Below, one piece after another: positions 1-5,614 of a stretch of 5,614 nucleotides of DNA. The stretch is from contig DQYP01000069.1 in assembly GCA_011043375.1 (NCBI GenBank), positions 1 to 5,614 of the forward strand. Reading direction: 5' to 3'. Position numbers and translations under genes: made by a program. Positions within the stretch are counted from its first letter, which is position 1. The number at the start of each line of letters is the position of its first letter. Origin of the DNA: Thermotogaceae bacterium (GTDB lineage: Bacteria; Thermotogota; Thermotogae; B21-G9; HyVt-16). The notes beneath the pieces were generated by a model that did not search any database, was not told where the DNA came from, and worked only from the letters and a program-made list of their open reading frames with translations.

Positions 1-1629
1 GATCGTGCTGAGAAGTTTAAAACGATAAGAACGTTCGGTGGAATAAGTGGTTACACCAATATTTTTGAGAGTAGTTTCGATAGATTCGGTGCTGGCCATG
101 CTGGAACTGGTATCGCAGCAGCTTTAGGAATAGAAATAGGGTTAAAGATATTAGAAGATGATTCGAAAGTTGTGGTTGTTGTAGGGGATGGTGCTCTAAC
201 ATCCGGGATGACGTTGGAATCACTCAATCATCTCGTACATTTAGATTCCAAAATGAAAATAATCTTAAACGACAATGGGATGGCGATAAGTAAAAATGTA
301 GGAACTCTTTCAAAAATGCTGACCAGTATAAGGGTGAAAGAAAGATATATACACTTCAAAGAGGAGATCAGTAATCTTTTGGAAAATATGAAACTCGAGA
401 GATTCGAAAATTTTCTCGCAAGATTAAGAGATACCACGAAACACTTTATGATGGGTGGGAACATTTTCGAAGATCTCGGAATAAAATATTTTGGTCCCAT
501 AAATGGTCATAACTTAGAGGAAATGATAGATATCTTTGAAAAAACCAAGAATATGGATCAACATCCCTTGGTTCTGCATATTATTACAAAGAAGGGTAAA
601 GGGTTTGAGGAGGCAGAACAGGATCCCACGATATACCATGGCGTTGAAATAAGAACTCTCTCAAATGATCCAGAGAAAGTGACCACCTACAGCAAAACCT
701 TCGGAAGAACCATGGAAGATCTCGCTGAAAAGGATGATAATATAGTGGTTATAGTTGCTGCAATGGCTGAAGGAACAGGGTTGAGAAACTTCTTCAAAAA
801 GTATCCAAATAGATCCTTTGATCTTGGAATAACCGAGCCGTCTTGTGTGACCTTCGCTGGTGGATTGGCAACTAAGGGTTTGAAACCAGTTGTGGCTATA
901 TACTCGACTTTCCTTCAAAGGGCTTTTGACCAGATAATACACGATATCGCTTTACAAAACCTGGACGTGATTTTTGCAATCGATAGAGCGGGAATAGTTG
1001 GAAAAGATGGCCCAACACACCATGGAATGTTTGATATTTCATATCTCAGATGTATTCCAAATATGAAGATATTCTCCCCGGCTTCTCCTAAAGAACTTGA
1101 AATGACTTTAAAAAAACTTGTAAATATTCAAATGGGGCCAGTTGCTATAAGATACCCTCGTGAAAAGGTGAATTATCAGATAGGATTCGAACAAGATTAT
1201 GAAAAATTCGATCCTTTCAAATGGCAAAAAGTCTTCGCACCCTCTGGAAGTAGGGCTGCAATTTTAGCTGTTGGGAGTATGGTTGAACGATCGGTGAAAG
1301 CGGCAAAAAAGTTGTTGGAAAGAGGAATCAAGGTATCGGTGTATAATTGTAGAGTCGTGAAACCGTTGGATGAAGAAGCTTTGAAGCATATAGTAGAAGA
1401 ATTTGATAAAATAATAACTGTGGAAGAAAATGTGCTCAACGGTGGCTTTGGTGAGGCTATACTCAGAAGACTTGCGAAATACGGTAAGGAGATTTTGACT
1501 ATGGGCATAGAGGATCATTTTGTTACACACGGTGATAGGGAAGAGCTTTTAGACTTGGTTGGGTTGTCCGTCGATAAGATAAGTCAAAAAGTTAAAGGGT
1601 TCTGTGGACAAATTCTTTCAAAGAATTGA
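1..1629 (+). CDS. dxs: 1-deoxy-D-xylulose-5-phosphate synthase, 3' part (N-terminus outside window)
   Basis: Cytosolic thiamine-diphosphate enzyme that condenses pyruvate with glyceraldehyde 3-phosphate to DXP, the first step of the MEP isoprenoid pathway and a source for thiamine and pyridoxal synthesis. The frame is open from base 1, giving 542 residues; by comparison with remembered E. coli and Thermotoga proteins about 75-90 N-terminal residues are missing. Visible, in window residue numbers: GHAGTG at 32-37 (His33 equals E. coli His121), the ThDP/Mg motif GDG at 62-64 through NDN at 90-92, His213 (E. coli His299), catalytic Glu279 (E. coli Glu370), Tyr301, phosphate-binding Arg329 and Arg387 (Arg420, Arg478), Asp336 and His340 (Asp427, His431), then a transketolase C-terminal domain from about 403. 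Oddities: the usual EQH after the catalytic Thr/Ala reads EPS, and the usual DGH is NGH at 168-170. First visible gene of an operon with the Asp23 and FakA genes. The first ATG/GTG in the window is not the true start. Confidence 0.97.
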   Translation, partial: DRAEKFKTIRTFGGISGYTNIFESSFDRFGAGHAGTGIAAALGIEIGLKILEDDSKVVVVVGDGALTSGMTLESLNHLVHLDSKMKIILNDNGMAISKNVGTLSKMLTSIRVKERYIHFKEEISNLLENMKLERFENFLARLRDTTKHFMMGGNIFEDLGIKYFGPINGHNLEEMIDIFEKTKNMDQHPLVLHIITKKGKGFEEAEQDPTIYHGVEIRTLSNDPEKVTTYSKTFGRTMEDLAEKDDNIVVIVAAMAEGTGLRNFFKKYPNRSFDLGITEPSCVTFAGGLATKGLKPVVAIYSTFLQRAFDQIIHDIALQNLDVIFAIDRAGIVGKDGPTHHGMFDISYLRCIPNMKIFSPASPKELEMTLKKLVNIQMGPVAIRYPREKVNYQIGFEQDYEKFDPFKWQKVFAPSGSRAAILAVGSMVERSVKAAKKLLERGIKVSVYNCRVVKPLDEEALKHIVEEFDKIITVEENVLNGGFGEAILRRLAKYGKEILTMGIEDHFVTHGDREELLDLVGLSVDKISQKVKGFCGQILSKN

Positions 1630-1651
1630 GAAAGTTTAATATGTATTAGTC

Positions 1652-1658
1652 AGGAGGG
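1652..1658 (+). promoter_or_regulatory. Ribosome binding site deciding the start of the Asp23-family gene
   Basis: AGGAGGG lies directly against an in-frame ATG at 1659, too close for that ATG to be used. It is 9 bases before the second ATG at 1668, an ideal spacing, so 1668 is the likely start. Confidence 0.75.
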
Positions 1659-1667
1659 ATGCATAAT

Positions 1668-2003
1668 ATGGTTTTGAAAACGGATATTGGTGAAATAAAC
1701 ATATCAATGAATGCCTTAAGATCTGTGGCGTACAAAGCTATGATTTCGACATTTGGTCTCGTTGATGTTTCGGTGCAAAATCTTATAACCAGATTCTTTG
1801 GAAGAGAAGAAGAAAAAGGAATAAAAATAATTGAGAAAGAAGATGGCATCCAAATAGATCTCTTCGTGATCTTAGAATATGGTATCGTGCTTCCAAAAGT
1901 TGCTCGTAATCTTCAAGAAAATGTCTTTCATGAAATGAAAAATATGATAGGTATAGAGCTTCAAAGCGTCAATGTCCACATTTTAGGTCTCAGCATCGAA
2001 TGA
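1668..2003 (+). CDS. yloU: Asp23/Gls24 (DUF322, YloU-like) family protein
   Basis: Small protein of 111 residues, the normal length for the short YloU-type members of the Asp23/Gls24 family. The N-terminal part opens with a GEINIS-type strand and a helix (about 8-30). The family core is clear: IDLFVILEYGIVLP (63-76), then VARNLQENV (78-86) and the C-terminal strand VNVHILGL (101-108). There is no signal peptide, membrane segment or Cys, so it is expected in the cytosol. In Staphylococcus aureus Asp23 is membrane-associated through the anchor AmaP and linked to cell-envelope stress; the biochemical role of YloU-type proteins is not established. In Bacillus, yloU stands directly before yloV (fakA), as here, which supports the assignment. 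It follows dxs by 38 bases and ends 10 bases before fakA, so it is probably cotranscribed with both. An alternative ATG at 1659 would add MHN but abuts the Shine-Dalgarno sequence. Confidence 0.9.
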   Translation: MVLKTDIGEINISMNALRSVAYKAMISTFGLVDVSVQNLITRFFGREEEKGIKIIEKEDGIQIDLFVILEYGIVLPKVARNLQENVFHEMKNMIGIELQSVNVHILGLSIE

Positions 2004-2008
2004 GGTGA
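2002..2008 (+). promoter_or_regulatory. Ribosome binding site of fakA overlapping the asp23 stop codon
   Basis: GAGGTGA overlaps the TGA stop (2001-2003) of the preceding gene and lies 5 bases before ATG 2014. An in-frame GTG at 2005 is part of this Shine-Dalgarno sequence and so is an unlikely start. The overlap suggests translational coupling of the two genes. Confidence 0.75.
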
Positions 2009-2013
2009 CCAAA

Positions 2014-3657
2014 ATGGAACAAATGAATAAAATAGATGGTAGGACCTTCAAATTGGCATTTAGGAAGGCTACTGAAAATCTTGTTGTTCATAAAGATGAG
2101 ATAAATGAACTTAACGTTTTCCCTGTACCCGATGGAGACACCGGTTCAAACATGATTGCGGCCATGATAGAGGCATGTAAAAATCTCGATACTTTGAAGG
2201 GTGATTATCTTCCAAATGTGATGGATGCAATAGTTAAAGGTACATTAATGGGTGCACGTGGAAATTCTGGCGTAATACTTTCACAGATATTTAGAGGATT
2301 TGCCGTGTACATAGATGGAAAAATAGAAATAACTACCCACGATTTTTCAGCTGCTTTGGATTCAGCAAGGAAAATAGCCTATAGTGCTGTCATCAAGCCT
2401 GTTGAAGGCACTATATTGACTTTAATAAGATTACTTTCAAATTATGCTCAAAAGAATTTGAGTGAAGTGACGGACTTCAAAGAATACATGATTGATCTCT
2501 GTAAAGCGGCAGATAGAATAGTACAGATGACTCCAATGTTTTTGCCCAAACTCAAACAAAGTGGAGTGGTTGATGCAGGTGCTAAAGGGTTTTATTACAT
2601 CTTGGAAGGATTCAAAGAGGCTATACTTGGAAACGTGGAACTGCGGACAAAATTCATTGAAGCAACAGTGGACGAAATAGTTAGAATTGCTGAAGAAGAG
2701 GTAGTTTTTACCTATTGTACTGAGTTCATGATATCTTCTGAACTTCCTCAAAATTTGTTGGTTCAGAAAATCGATGATCTTAAATCGATGCTCTCCGAAA
2801 TAGGAGACTCAATAGTGGTAGTGCACACCGACAATTTTGTGAGGGTTCACGTTCATACCAATCATCCGGGGCAGGCGATTGAAAAAGGATTGGAGTTGGG
2901 AGATCTTGTAAAGAGTAAAATAGACAACATGAAGATTCAGCACAAAGAAATACTCGTCAAGCAAGTGGAAAAAGAACAAGGGCAAAAGGAAACCAAAGAA
3001 TATGGCTTTGTTTTTGTTTCACCAGGTGAGGGAATAAGTGAAATAATCAAAGGTCTTGGAGTGGATGAAGTGGTTTTAGGCGGTCAAACGATGAATCCCA
3101 GTACAATGGATATTAAAAATGCAATTGAAAAGGTTTCTGCTTCAACGGTCTTTGTTTTTCCGAACAATTCGAATATAATTCTCGCTGCGAAACAGGCGAA
3201 GGATTTGATCAAAGAAAAAGATGTCGAGGTGATCGAAACCAAAACAGTTCAACAAGGAATTTCAGCCATTTTGGCCTTCAACAGCGATATGGAAAAAGAG
3301 CAGATCATCAAGGTTATGAACGATGTGATACAGAAGGTTAAGTCCATATCGATAACATACGCTGTTAGAGATAGCAATTACAATTCTACGAAAATCCAGG
3401 AAGGAGATTACCTGATATTCGTAGATGGAGAGTTAGTGAAAAATGGGAAGAACTTAAAGGAAATATTTCTGGAAGTTTTAGAAAATTTGGATGACATCGA
3501 GGATTATGAGATATTGACCATATATTATGGAAAAGATGTTACCGAAGAACAGGCGAAAGAATTGGGAAAAGTTGTCGAAGAAAGATTTGAAAATCTGGAG
3601 GTTGAGACATACAGAGGTGATCAGCCTCATTACTATTATTTCATATCCCTTGAGTGA
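2014..3657 (+). CDS. fakA: DAK2-domain fatty-acid kinase catalytic subunit (FakA/YloV family)
   Basis: Full-length 547-residue protein matching the three-part layout of FakA, about 550 residues. FakA phosphorylates fatty acids presented by a DegV-family carrier (FakB) at the inner face of the membrane, giving acyl-phosphate for phospholipid synthesis. The N-terminal DhaL/DAK2 nucleotide domain shows NVFPVPDGDTGSN (34-46) with Mg-ligand Asp40, Asp42 and neighbouring residues, GARGNSG (80-86), PVEGT (129-133) and SGVVDAGAKG (183-192). The middle domain has CTEFM with Cys235 and HVHTNHPG with His279 and His281, the probable zinc ligands of the family. The C-terminal domain has GGQTMNPST (356-364) and PNNSNI (383-388), and ends in a conserved IYYG...QPHYYYFISLE-like tail. 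All key motifs are present. No DegV partner is in the window; a DegV protein of Thermotoga maritima (TM841) is known to bind fatty acid, so one may be encoded elsewhere. ATG 2014 is chosen from Shine-Dalgarno spacing; ATG 2023 is a weaker alternative. It is last in its operon, before a terminator. Confidence 0.93.
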   Translation: MEQMNKIDGRTFKLAFRKATENLVVHKDEINELNVFPVPDGDTGSNMIAAMIEACKNLDTLKGDYLPNVMDAIVKGTLMGARGNSGVILSQIFRGFAVYIDGKIEITTHDFSAALDSARKIAYSAVIKPVEGTILTLIRLLSNYAQKNLSEVTDFKEYMIDLCKAADRIVQMTPMFLPKLKQSGVVDAGAKGFYYILEGFKEAILGNVELRTKFIEATVDEIVRIAEEEVVFTYCTEFMISSELPQNLLVQKIDDLKSMLSEIGDSIVVVHTDNFVRVHVHTNHPGQAIEKGLELGDLVKSKIDNMKIQHKEILVKQVEKEQGQKETKEYGFVFVSPGEGISEIIKGLGVDEVVLGGQTMNPSTMDIKNAIEKVSASTVFVFPNNSNIILAAKQAKDLIKEKDVEVIETKTVQQGISAILAFNSDMEKEQIIKVMNDVIQKVKSISITYAVRDSNYNSTKIQEGDYLIFVDGELVKNGKNLKEIFLEVLENLDDIEDYEILTIYYGKDVTEEQAKELGKVVEERFENLEVETYRGDQPHYYYFISLE

Positions 3658-3675
3658 GAATCTATTTCGATTTTC

Positions 3676-3717
3676 AGTGGGCTCGAACTTTTTGTGCGAG
3701 CCCATTTATATTTTTTT
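3676..3717 (+). terminator. Rho-independent terminator after fakA
   Basis: Inverted repeat 3676-3685 (AGTGGGCTCG) with 3697-3706 (CGAGCCCATT), which forms 10 pairs including one G-U, with an 11-base T-rich loop. It is followed by a T-rich tract ending in seven T (3711-3717). It starts 18 bases after the fakA stop. The reverse strand lacks a T tract after the stem, so it acts on + strand transcripts only. It separates the lipid-precursor operon from the flagellar genes. Confidence 0.9.
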
Positions 3718-3730
3718 AGGAAAAATTCGA

Positions 3731-3737
3731 AAGGAGA
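3731..3737 (+). promoter_or_regulatory. Shine-Dalgarno-like AAGGAGA far upstream of the MotE-like gene
   Basis: AAGGAGA is the only purine-rich ribosome-binding sequence ahead of the next gene, but 21 bases separate it from the ATG at 3759. An in-frame TAG at 3753-3755 rules out an earlier start in that frame. No ATG, GTG or TTG stands at normal spacing in any frame; ATT 3742 or ATA 3745 would open a very short frame ending in TGA 3760-3762. Its use is uncertain. Confidence 0.35.
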
Positions 3738-3758
3738 CAGAATTATAAAACATAGATT

Positions 3759-4436
3759 ATGAGAGAACAAAATGAACAGGGCGAGAAAAAGAATAAGCGA
3801 AAGAAAAGTTCAATCAAGTTAATAGTTTTCTTTTTGGCGATGTTAATTATTGCCTGGTTTGTTGGTTATTATATTTTCGAAGTGTACAGATTGGAACAGT
3901 ATAATATCAGGTTTCTTGAAGATTGGAGAAGTTATACCGCATTTTTGACATCGAAGATACCATATATTAAACGTTACGTGAAGTATGAACCATTGAAAAT
4001 ACTAACGGTTGAGAGTTTTTATAAAGAGCAATTTTTAGTGTATTTGGAGAGATTAAATGAACAGTCCAAAAAACTGGAAAAAAGAGCAGAGGAACTCTCA
4101 AAATTGAAGAAGAATATTGAGGATGAGCAGAAAAAACTTGAACAATTGAAAAAGGAGGTGGAAGAAGAGAAAAAGAATCTCGAGAGAGAAAAAGCAGAAT
4201 GGACAGATTACAAGAACAGATTGAAAACCTTAGCAAATTGGCTTGCATCGTCGGATCCATCGAAAATAGCTCCCGCCATTAGCAACGAGGAAGTGAGTGT
4301 TGATCTTTTAGTTGATGCTCTTAGGATGTTGAGTGATGATACTGCAGCTGAGATTCTCCAGGCCCTTTCTAGTGTTGATCCCAAAAAGGCTGCAAGTATT
4401 TTTAGTCGGCTTGGCTCGAAGGAGGATGAAAAATGA
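3759..4436 (+). CDS. ylxF: MotE/YlxF-family membrane-anchored coiled-coil protein
   Basis: Protein of 225 residues. A Lys/Arg-rich cytoplasmic start (10-16) precedes one membrane segment (about 19-40), which by the positive-inside rule places the rest outside the cytoplasm. Next come a segment of unclear fold (about 45-85), a long charged coiled coil rich in Glu, Lys and Leu (about 92-158) and a C-terminal helical module (about 166-218) with DPSKIAPAI and AAEILQALSSVDPKKAASIF, the pattern of the MgtE N-terminal-like domain in MotE/YlxF proteins. In Helicobacter and Campylobacter, MotE is a periplasmic partner of a motor stator protein; Bacillus ylxF lies just before fliK in the fla/che operon. 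The same order here supports a flagellar role, though direct function is inferred. The gene overlaps the next by four bases (ATGA). ATG 3759 is the earliest start possible because of the TAG at 3753, yet it lacks a well-spaced ribosome binding site. Assignment to a generic coiled-coil protein is the fallback. Confidence 0.8.
   Translation: MREQNEQGEKKNKRKKSSIKLIVFFLAMLIIAWFVGYYIFEVYRLEQYNIRFLEDWRSYTAFLTSKIPYIKRYVKYEPLKILTVESFYKEQFLVYLERLNEQSKKLEKRAEELSKLKKNIEDEQKKLEQLKKEVEEEKKNLEREKAEWTDYKNRLKTLANWLASSDPSKIAPAISNEEVSVDLLVDALRMLSDDTAAEILQALSSVDPKKAASIFSRLGSKEDEK
4419..4425 (+). promoter_or_regulatory. Ribosome binding site for the fliK-like gene inside the ylxF end
   Basis: AAGGAGG lies in the last codons of the preceding gene and 7 bases before ATG 4433, whose ATGA overlaps the upstream TGA (4434-4436). 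This supports a translationally coupled start at 4433 rather than ATG 4439. Confidence 0.8.
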
Positions 4437-5614
4437 ATATGTTCCAATTTTTGTCCCCACAATTGAGAATCACTCTTGGGTCTGGAGGAAGGATCGAGGG
4501 CAAGAAGAATACGAAGTTGGGTACCTTATTAAAAGTTAATACGAAGGCTCATGTGATGAAAGAGGAGAAAACAAAGAAGAATAATAAGTATTTCCAAAGA
4601 ATTCTGTTAAGCGTTTTGGCAGAAATTTTTGATGTGCAAAACAGCAAGCCTCAGAATTCGCCTTTAATTCTTCAAGCTTCGAAAAAAATATCGCTTTCCG
4701 AGGATAAAGTGCATGAGATTTTCAATGCATTGAACAATTTAAAAACCGAAAAAATCAATGATTTGGATAAAGTTTTTAAATATCTGGAGCTCGTTATTTC
4801 TTCATTATCTATATCTAATGATGATATTGAAGAGCCTTTGCTGGAAAATACTGAGTTATTTCACAAAATCTTTAAAAATATATCGAATGAGGATCAAGAA
4901 AAAGTTTTAAAGATCATGCTTCACTACTTGAAAAACGATGCGGATATGTTATCAAAGGAAAAAGTAAAAAAACTACTCAATGAAATCTCAAAGATTTTGA
5001 AAGTAAATAATAAATCGACGAATACGAGTCCACAGATCCCAAGAAGTAATACAAAGGATACTTTAAAAATTCTGAAAGATTCCAACGAAGCGAAAGATGA
5101 CGATAGATTTTCGATGATTGAAAACAATAAAAGCAAAGGATTTGAGCAATCCATAAACCTTGAAAATAACGTCGAAAATCCAGAATCTATATCTACAACT
5201 CAAGAGAAAGATGAAGAAACCTTGAATTTAAGGCAAGAAAAAATTCTTCGAAATGCTGAGGGAAAACTCTCACAATCTTCCTCAAATATCGATGTCGATG
5301 TGAAATCACTTTCAACTACCAAAAACGTTAAAATGAAAATCAAAGATGTTTCAATGATCTCCAGTGTTAGAGCAGGAGCAGATACAAAGAATCATTCAAG
5401 TGTGAAGGCCTTATATAGAAAAGTTGGAACAATGCCAAGTGTCTCTGAAACGTCAGTGAAGGTGCAGAAGTTTCCGAAGATTTCATCTGACTTCAAGTTC
5501 AAAGTGGTGAGTTTTGAGAGAATAAAGGTATCACCAAATTTGAAACTCACTGGAGCTAAAAATTTTTCCAAAACCCTTCAAATTGAAAAAAATATAGATA
5601 ATTCTGTTATCAAC
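4433..5614 (+). CDS. fliK: Putative flagellar hook-length control protein FliK, N-terminal part (runs off window)
   Basis: An open frame of 394 codons with no stop to the window end, so the C-terminus is missing. No motif identifies it by itself. Three zones are visible: a short N-terminus (1-50) rich in Gly and Lys; a largely helical stretch (about 53-190) with repeated amphipathic segments; and a low-complexity Ser/Asn/Lys/Glu stretch (about 192-345) that is probably disordered, followed by Lys-rich strand-like sequence (345-385). The 394 residues contain no Cys and no Trp. FliK is a secreted molecular ruler of the flagellar type III export system, typically with a variable, disordered N-terminal part and a conserved C-terminal domain (Flg_hook family) that switches export from hook to filament. 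That layout and the position directly after a ylxF-type gene, as in Bacillus, support FliK. The diagnostic C-terminal domain is outside the window, so identity is an inference; another secreted flagellar protein is possible. Confidence 0.6.
   Translation, partial: MNMFQFLSPQLRITLGSGGRIEGKKNTKLGTLLKVNTKAHVMKEEKTKKNNKYFQRILLSVLAEIFDVQNSKPQNSPLILQASKKISLSEDKVHEIFNALNNLKTEKINDLDKVFKYLELVISSLSISNDDIEEPLLENTELFHKIFKNISNEDQEKVLKIMLHYLKNDADMLSKEKVKKLLNEISKILKVNNKSTNTSPQIPRSNTKDTLKILKDSNEAKDDDRFSMIENNKSKGFEQSINLENNVENPESISTTQEKDEETLNLRQEKILRNAEGKLSQSSSNIDVDVKSLSTTKNVKMKIKDVSMISSVRAGADTKNHSSVKALYRKVGTMPSVSETSVKVQKFPKISSDFKFKVVSFERIKVSPNLKLTGAKNFSKTLQIEKNIDNSVIN

Noticed and set aside
1197..1530. Overlapping minus-strand open frames opposite the Dxs C-terminal domain
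   Set aside because: They lie entirely opposite conserved Dxs coding sequence and have no plausible start signals.
172..1629. A 485-residue Dxs starting at GTG 172
   Set aside because: The frame is open and clearly homologous to Dxs upstream to base 1 (TFGG, GHAGTG), and GTG 172 lies inside the conserved cofactor-binding strand just before GDG. The gene is truncated by the window edge.
1637..1648. Short inverted repeat TAATA-TG-TATTA before the asp23 gene, possibly an operator or -10 region
   Set aside because: It is only five A/T pairs in an AT-rich spacer, with no -35 at the right distance; chance is a sufficient explanation.
3527..3748. Open frame across the end of fakA and the terminator (+ strand)
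   Set aside because: It is out of frame with conserved FakA sequence, crosses the terminator hairpin and shows no protein-like features.
4151..4160. Strong Shine-Dalgarno match AAAGGAGGTG inside the MotE-like gene
   Set aside because: It encodes Lys-Glu-Val in the coiled coil, and no ATG, GTG or TTG start follows at a usable distance; it reflects Lys/Glu codons.
4333..4539. Open frame spanning the ylxF/fliK junction (+ strand)
   Set aside because: It lies in another frame over two better-supported genes with a coupled start; no independent support.
4924..5154. Minus-strand open frame, 76 residues
   Set aside because: It is antisense to the continuous 394-codon + strand frame with good start signals; hydrophobic composition is a by-product of the Lys/Glu/Asn-rich sense strand.

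Overview
The window reads as a moderately AT-rich bacterial chromosome segment, most likely from a thermophile of the Thermotogota. The reasons are the protein sequences (the Dxs fragment has Thermotoga-like signatures such as TFGG, GHAGTG and DLGITE, matched from memory), heavy use of AGA (Arg) and ATA (Ile) codons, many Lys/Glu residues, strong AGGAGG/GAGGTGA Shine-Dalgarno sequences, and the pairing of an asp23-family gene with a fakA-type DAK2 gene, which is typical of Firmicutes and relatives. A deep-branching Firmicute is the main alternative. All supported genes are on the + strand, and no RNA gene, mobile element or CRISPR array was seen.

Left module (1-3657), apparently one transcription unit: the 3' part of dxs (1-1629, N-terminus outside the window), a small Asp23/YloU-family gene (1668-2003) and a full-length fakA/yloV-type gene (2014-3657). 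The gaps are 38 and 10 bases and each downstream gene has its own strong ribosome binding site. The unit closes with a clear rho-independent terminator (3676-3717). It combines the first committed step of the MEP isoprenoid pathway with a probable fatty-acid kinase catalytic subunit, so its theme is lipid precursor supply.

Right module (3759-5614, running off the end): a membrane-anchored coiled-coil protein of the MotE/YlxF family (3759-4436), joined by an ATGA stop/start overlap to a long open frame (4433-5614, 394 codons without a stop). The second is best explained by context as the N-terminal part of the flagellar hook-length control protein FliK. The ylxF-fliK order matches the Bacillus-type fla/che operon, so this side is probably the start of a flagellar gene cluster. 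Its conserved C-terminal export-switch domain lies beyond the window, so the FliK call is an inference.

Nothing here looks like a wholly new system. The points worth a second look are active-site-proximal substitutions in Dxs, the dxs-asp23-fakA gene association, the absence of a properly spaced ribosome binding site or recognisable promoter in front of the MotE-like gene, and a divergent, Cys/Trp-free putative FliK N-terminus.
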